From Pseudorhodoferax aquiterrae (GTDB lineage: Bacteria > Pseudomonadota > Gammaproteobacteria > Burkholderiales > Burkholderiaceae_C): a stretch of DNA of 64,000 nt. Position 1 is the stretch's first letter, and the number at the start of each line of letters is the position of its first letter. Where the stretch lies: positions 124,001 to 188,000 of the forward strand of contig NZ_BMYK01000003.1 in the NCBI RefSeq assembly GCF_014652235.1, read 5' to 3'. A program made the translations under genes and the position numbers. The notes beneath the pieces were generated by a model. That model was given only the letters and a program-made list of their open reading frames with translations, made no database searches and was not told where the DNA came from. Positions 60,277 through 64,000 of this stretch are shown here, piece after piece.

Positions 60277-60827
60277 TTGACTTTCTCCTGCAGCTGCAGA
60301 CTCGCCGCCCGCTCGATCCACTCACCGCTGCCGTCCTGCACGATCTCGCGCAGGATCACCTCCGCTTCGTCGATCTTGGTGACTTTTCCGTAGTTCTGGC
60401 CCAGGTGTTCGCCCACCCGCACCTGGTACAGCAGGTTGTCCACGCGGACCAGCGCCACCGGCGCGCCGGCACGCCGCAGACTGCCGACCATGGTCATGGA
60501 ATCCAGCGGATAGGCCTCCAGCGGCTCCTTGCGGCGCGCCAGCTCGGGGCCGATCAAGCCGCTGTTGGTCGCGCTGGGCGCCGCGTCCTGCCGCAGCACC
60601 GACGCCAGCCGCTGCTGGCTGAACGGGTCGACGGAGGCTTCCTGCGTGTAGGCCTGCGGCACGAACTGCTTGGGCGCCGACAGCGGCGTCACCTTGGTGC
60701 GCACCTGGCTGCGCCGCTCGGCCATCCATTGCTGCAATTCGTCCTGGTCGCTGCCGGTGCAGGCCGCCAGCCATGCGGTCGCCGCCAACAGTGCGACCTG
60801 GCCGGCCAGGCGCGGCAGCCGGATCAC
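60273..60827 (-). CDS. pilP: Type IV pilus inner-membrane lipoprotein PilP
   Basis: A 184-residue lipoprotein (lipobox WLAAC, Cys 23) linking the PilNO platform to PilQ. The C-terminal beta domain shows MTMVGSLRRAGAPVALVRVDNLLYQVRVGEHLGQNYGKV, as in PilP. ATGA overlaps on both sides with pilO and pilQ. Confidence 0.94.
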   Translation of the reverse strand: MIRLPRLAGQVALLAATAWLAACTGSDQDELQQWMAERRSQVRTKVTPLSAPKQFVPQAYTQEASVDPFSQQRLASVLRQDAAPSATNSGLIGPELARRKEPLEAYPLDSMTMVGSLRRAGAPVALVRVDNLLYQVRVGEHLGQNYGKVTKIDEAEVILREIVQDGSGEWIERAASLQLQEKVK

Positions 60828-61498
60828 TTGCCAGCCCCCTTGGCCGGGGCCTTCTGGGCGGCGATTTCGTCGGCATCCAGGTAGCGGAAGGTGCGCGCCG
60901 TGGCGTCCATGGTCAGCGTGCCATCACGGGCGGGCACGATGGCGATGTTGTTCAAGGTCACGATGCGCGAGAGGTTGGCCACGTCGGCAGCGAAGGCCCC
61001 GATGTCGTGGAAGCGGCCCGTCACGCGCAGGGCGATCGGCAGTTCGGCGTAGTAGGGGCGCACCACGACCTGGCCCGGCCGGAACAGGTCGAACTGCAGG
61101 CTGCGCCCCAGGCCGGCCTGGTTCACGTCGGACAGCAACGCCGCCATTTCGGCCTTGCTGGGCAGCTGGCGCTCGAGCTGCGTCACGTACTGCTGGATCT
61201 GCTCGCGCTGCTTCTTGAGCGCATCCAGGTTGACGGCCTTGACCAGGCGTGTCTCGTAGGCCTGGCGCAGCTCCGCTTCCTTGTTCTGCTCGGCGACCAG
61301 TTCGTCTTCGAAGCTGCTCAGGTAGGCGAACCAGGCCACGGCCAGCACCGCCACCGCCACGAAGGCCAGCAACAGCACGCGCGGCAGCGGCGGCCACTGC
61401 GAAGGATCGGACGGATGCAGGTTGCGGAACTGCGCAGCGACCTGGGCCTGCAGCGCGGCGAAATCGAGGGAGCGGGCCTTCTTGGAGGGGGTCGCCAT
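60824..61498 (-). CDS. pilO: Type IV pilus assembly protein PilO
   Basis: A 224-residue inner-membrane protein: short cytoplasmic start, one helix (VLLLAFVAVAVLAVAWFAYL), a coiled coil (AEQNKEAELRQAYETRLVKA), and a ferredoxin-like periplasmic domain (QFDLFRPGQVVVRPYYAELP). It pairs with PilN. It starts 14 nt after pilN. Confidence 0.94.
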   Translation of the reverse strand: MATPSKKARSLDFAALQAQVAAQFRNLHPSDPSQWPPLPRVLLLAFVAVAVLAVAWFAYLSSFEDELVAEQNKEAELRQAYETRLVKAVNLDALKKQREQIQQYVTQLERQLPSKAEMAALLSDVNQAGLGRSLQFDLFRPGQVVVRPYYAELPIALRVTGRFHDIGAFAADVANLSRIVTLNNIAIVPARDGTLTMDATARTFRYLDADEIAAQKAPAKGAGK

Positions 61499-61512
61499 GG
61501 CGCAGTGCTTCC

Positions 61513-62133
61513 TCAGGGTTTCGCCGGGGCCGGCGCCGAAGCAGCTTTGGCAGCGGCCTCGACCTCGCTGGCGCGCACCAGGCGCACACGCAGGTTGAAA
61601 TTGGCCACGCGGCGGTTGTCGCGCGCGCCCAGGGCCACGTTGCCGGCGACGATCTCGGCCAGGTCCGGCTTGGACAGCCAGGGCGTGTTCTCGGCCAGGT
61701 TGCGCAGCAGTTCGGAGATGCGCTCGTTGGACTGGGCCACGCCCTGCAGCGTGACGGCCTGGTCGTCCTGCTTGAGACTGGTGATGTAGACCCCGTCGGG
61801 CAACTGCTTGACGAGCTCGTTGAGCAGGTGCACGGGAAGGTTGCGGTCGGCCTGCAGATCTTCCACCGCCTTCTGGCGCGCCGTGAGCGCCGTGATCTCC
61901 TGCTCGATCGTGGCGATCTCCTTGATCTGCACGTCCAGCACCTGGATCTGCGACTGCAGGAACTGGTTGCGCTCCTGCTGGGTCTCGATGCGTGCCTGGA
62001 ACCACAGGTAGATCGCGCCGGCCAATGCCAGGCCGACCAGGGCCGCCACGCCCAGCATGACCTGGAACGCCTCCTTGCGGGCCTTGCGCGCCGCCTCGCG
62101 GTGCGGCAGCAGGTTGATGCGCACGGTCGTCAT
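61513..62133 (-). CDS. pilN: Type IV pilus assembly protein PilN
   Basis: A 206-residue partner of PilO. The cytoplasmic N-terminus TTVRINLLPHREAARKAR carries the INLLP motif that binds PilM. One membrane helix (FQVMLGVAALVGLALAGAIYL) and a coiled coil follow, then the periplasmic domain. Starts 73 nt after pilM. Confidence 0.95.
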   Translation of the reverse strand: MTTVRINLLPHREAARKARKEAFQVMLGVAALVGLALAGAIYLWFQARIETQQERNQFLQSQIQVLDVQIKEIATIEQEITALTARQKAVEDLQADRNLPVHLLNELVKQLPDGVYITSLKQDDQAVTLQGVAQSNERISELLRNLAENTPWLSKPDLAEIVAGNVALGARDNRRVANFNLRVRLVRASEVEAAAKAASAPAPAKP

Positions 62134-62206
62134 GACTGCACCCTTCGGCCCGCAGCCTGTCCCGCCGAGCGGGAGCGCGCTTGCTTGGGGCGACCCGGCG
62201 CTGCGC

Positions 62207-63283
62207 TCATGGGAACCTGCGCAGCGCCAGGCCGCACGACGTCAGATAGGAAGGCGCCTCGCGCCCCATGCGCGCCGTGCGCACATCCTTGCCCATCTCC
62301 ATGCCGTCGAAGGGATTGGCCAAGCTGCACGGGAAGGAGGAGTGCAGCGTGACGGCCTCCGTCAGCCCCGCCAGGGGCGCCGAGCCGCCGGCCAGCATCA
62401 CGTGGTCGACCGTGTTGTGCGGGGTGCTCGTGAAGAAGAACTGCAGCGCCCGGGCGATCTCCTGCGACAGGCCTTCGACAAAGGGGGCGAGCACGCTGCT
62501 GGCGTAGTCGGGGGGCAGTTCGCCGCTGCGCTTCTTCTGCTCGGCCTCCTCCACCGAGAAGCCGTACTGGCGCACGATCAGCTGGGTCAGCTGCGCGCCG
62601 CCGAAGGCCTGGTCGCGGTCGTACAGCACCTCGCCATCGCGCAGCACCTGCATGCTGGTGGTCATCGCGCCGATCTCGAACAGGGCCACGATCTGGCCCG
62701 CGCCTTCGTTCGGCAGCTGCGCGACCAGCCGGCCGACGGCCAGCCGCGAGGCGAAGGACTCGATGTCCAGCACCACCGGGTTCAGGCCCGCGGCCTCGGC
62801 CAGGCCCTGGCGGTCCTGCACCTTTTCCTTGCGCGAGGCCGCGATCAGCACCTCCACGTCGCCGGTGCCTCCCCTGCTGGGGCCGATGACGCAAAAGTCC
62901 AGGCTGACCTCGTCGAGCGAGAACGGGATGTACTGGTTGGCCTCGGACTCGACCTGGAACTCCATCTCCTGCTCGGTCAGGCCGCCGGGCAGTGCGATCT
63001 TCTTGGTGATGACGGCCGAAGGCGGCAGCGCCATGGCCACGTTCCTGGTGCGCGTGCCGCTGCGCTTGACGAGCCGGCGCAACGCCTGCGCCACCTCATC
63101 GAACTTCTCGATGTTGCCGTCGGTGATCCAGCCACTCTCCAGCGGTTCGATGGCGCAACGCGTCAGCACCAGGCGCCCGGCGGGATCATGGTCCAGTTCC
63201 ACCAGCTTGATGCTGGACGAACTGATGTCGATCCCCAGCAGCGGGGCCGGTTTACGGCTGAACATCGTCCCCAAAGAGATCAA
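62207..63283 (-). CDS. pilM: Type IV pilus assembly ATPase-like protein PilM
   Basis: A 358-residue actin-like cytoplasmic protein that binds the PilN tail. The ATP-binding fold shows LLGIDISSSSIKLVELD and VMLAGGSAPLAGLTEAV. A TTG start at 63283 with AGGGG six bases upstream gives the ISLGTMFSRK leader that I recall in relatives; the ATG at 63265 is an alternative. First gene of pilMNOPQ and divergent from the PBP1A gene. Confidence 0.94.
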   Translation of the reverse strand: MISLGTMFSRKPAPLLGIDISSSSIKLVELDHDPAGRLVLTRCAIEPLESGWITDGNIEKFDEVAQALRRLVKRSGTRTRNVAMALPPSAVITKKIALPGGLTEQEMEFQVESEANQYIPFSLDEVSLDFCVIGPSRGGTGDVEVLIAASRKEKVQDRQGLAEAAGLNPVVLDIESFASRLAVGRLVAQLPNEGAGQIVALFEIGAMTTSMQVLRDGEVLYDRDQAFGGAQLTQLIVRQYGFSVEEAEQKKRSGELPPDYASSVLAPFVEGLSQEIARALQFFFTSTPHNTVDHVMLAGGSAPLAGLTEAVTLHSSFPCSLANPFDGMEMGKDVRTARMGREAPSYLTSCGLALRRFP

Positions 63284-63546
63284 TCAAGGCCCCTGAATTG
63301 CTCAGAAATAGCTACAAATACTGACAAGCTTTATGGATGCTATCAGCAACAGTTTGGACCGGGAACCGCTTGTGTACGCCGCCGGGCGCGCGACGTTGGT
63401 AAAAGCAGACGCGTCTGGCCGCACCAGCGGTCCGGATTTGTAACGGCGCGTGGACAGGCGCCCTGCGGGAATCCCGCGGCGCGCGGGTGGCAGGGCAAAA
63501 TGACGGCCCGCGCCCGGTCCCGACCGGCGCCATCCCGCGAGTCTTT

Positions 63547-64000
63547 ATGCCTTCCAAGTCTTCCCCCGGCGACACCGCCAATGCCGCCCCCTCCACGCCG
63601 CGCAGCCCGTGGGCCTGGGTCGGCCGCGCGCTGGCCTGGCTGGTGGGCATCGCGGTGGCGGGCGTCGCGGCCCTGGCGCTGATGGTGGCCATCGCCCTGG
63701 CTGTGGCCTACCCGAACCTGCCGGACATCTCCGACCTGGCGGACTACCGCCCCAAGCTGCCCTTGCGCGTGTACTCGGCCGACAACCTGCTGCTCGGCGA
63801 GTTCGGCGAGGAGCGCCGCAACCTCATGCCGATCGCCGAGATCCCCCAGGTCATGAAGGACGCCGTGCTGGCCATCGAGGACGCCCGCTTCTACGAGCAT
63901 GGCGGGGTGGATTACAAGGGCGTGGCCCGTGCGGCACTGGCCAACCTGGGCAACGTGAAGAGCCAGGGCGCCTCCACGATCACCATGCAGGTCGCGCGCA
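63547..64000 (+). CDS. Penicillin-binding protein 1A (bifunctional glycosyltransferase/transpeptidase), C-terminus cut off
   Basis: Peptidoglycan polymerase (PBP1A/MrcA type). The window holds the first 151 residues: a short polar tail, one membrane anchor (ALAWLVGIAVAGVAALALMVAIALAV), and the start of the GT51 domain with AIEDARFYEHGGVDYKG (catalytic Glu) and QGASTITMQVAR. The transpeptidase lies beyond the window. The divergent pilM arrangement is common in beta- and gammaproteobacteria. The 263-nt interval to pilM holds no other gene that I can support. Confidence 0.95.
   Translation, partial: MPSKSSPGDTANAAPSTPRSPWAWVGRALAWLVGIAVAGVAALALMVAIALAVAYPNLPDISDLADYRPKLPLRVYSADNLLLGEFGEERRNLMPIAEIPQVMKDAVLAIEDARFYEHGGVDYKGVARAALANLGNVKSQGASTITMQVAR

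Overview
The window is chromosomal DNA from a high-GC betaproteobacterium, most likely a member of the Comamonadaceae (the Acidovorax / Variovorax / Xenophilus neighbourhood). The reasons are the GC-rich codon use, Burkholderiales-type gene orders (pilMNOPQ-aroK-aroB-dgt-gltBD; mlaFEDACB-bolA-murA-hisGDCBHAFIE-tatABC; petABC-sspAB), a bc1 complex, MHS-family carriers, and a 66-bp interspersed repeat whose core resembles one I remember from this family. Species cannot be fixed by eye. Nearly all genes lie on the minus strand.

Layout. 1-6.7 kb: a truncated MFS carrier, a run of small metabolic and hypothetical genes (DUF3422, DsbA-like isomerase, DUF1289, YbaK, LysE/RhtB, HMG-CoA lyase), a VapBC toxin-antitoxin pair and a DUF985 cupin. 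6.7-12.9 kb: ghrA and a leucine/isovalerate (liu) operon, liuB-liuC-DUF4126-liuD; with the HMG-CoA lyase it covers the lower leucine pathway, but no isovaleryl-CoA dehydrogenase is present. 13-17.7 kb: accessory region with a TRIC-type channel, a 711-residue EF-hand membrane protein, a stand-alone HIRAN-like protein, a possible structured RNA and an XRE regulator. 17.8-22 kb: tRNA-Thr(TGT), sspB, sspA and petABC with a clear promoter and terminator. 22-27 kb: mscL, pdxA, a NIF3-like gene, an MFS carrier and a DegS-like protease.

27.1-44.6 kb: one minus-strand run, read mlaFEDACB - ABC exporter pair - bolA/ibaG - murA - hisGDCBHA - mutarotase - hisFIE - DUF4870 - HIT - tatABC, with many 1- to 8-nt overlaps. 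It joins outer-membrane lipid transport, peptidoglycan precursor synthesis, histidine synthesis and Tat export. A 223-bp element with 19-bp perfect terminal inverted repeats abuts the mlaB stop codon.

44.7-64 kb: gltBD, a RAYT-type transposase with mobile-looking flanks inserted just upstream of the gltB promoter, a methyltransferase, DUF1415, dgt, aroB, aroK, an Ig-like surface lipoprotein of different base composition, pilMNOPQ, and the divergent start of a PBP1A gene cut by the window end.

No CRISPR array, rRNA or complete prophage was seen. The most interesting signals are the RAYT with the 66-bp repeat, the inverted-repeat element at mlaB, intergenic hairpins at liuB and ghrA, the five-half-site VapBC operator, and several uncharacterised membrane or surface proteins.
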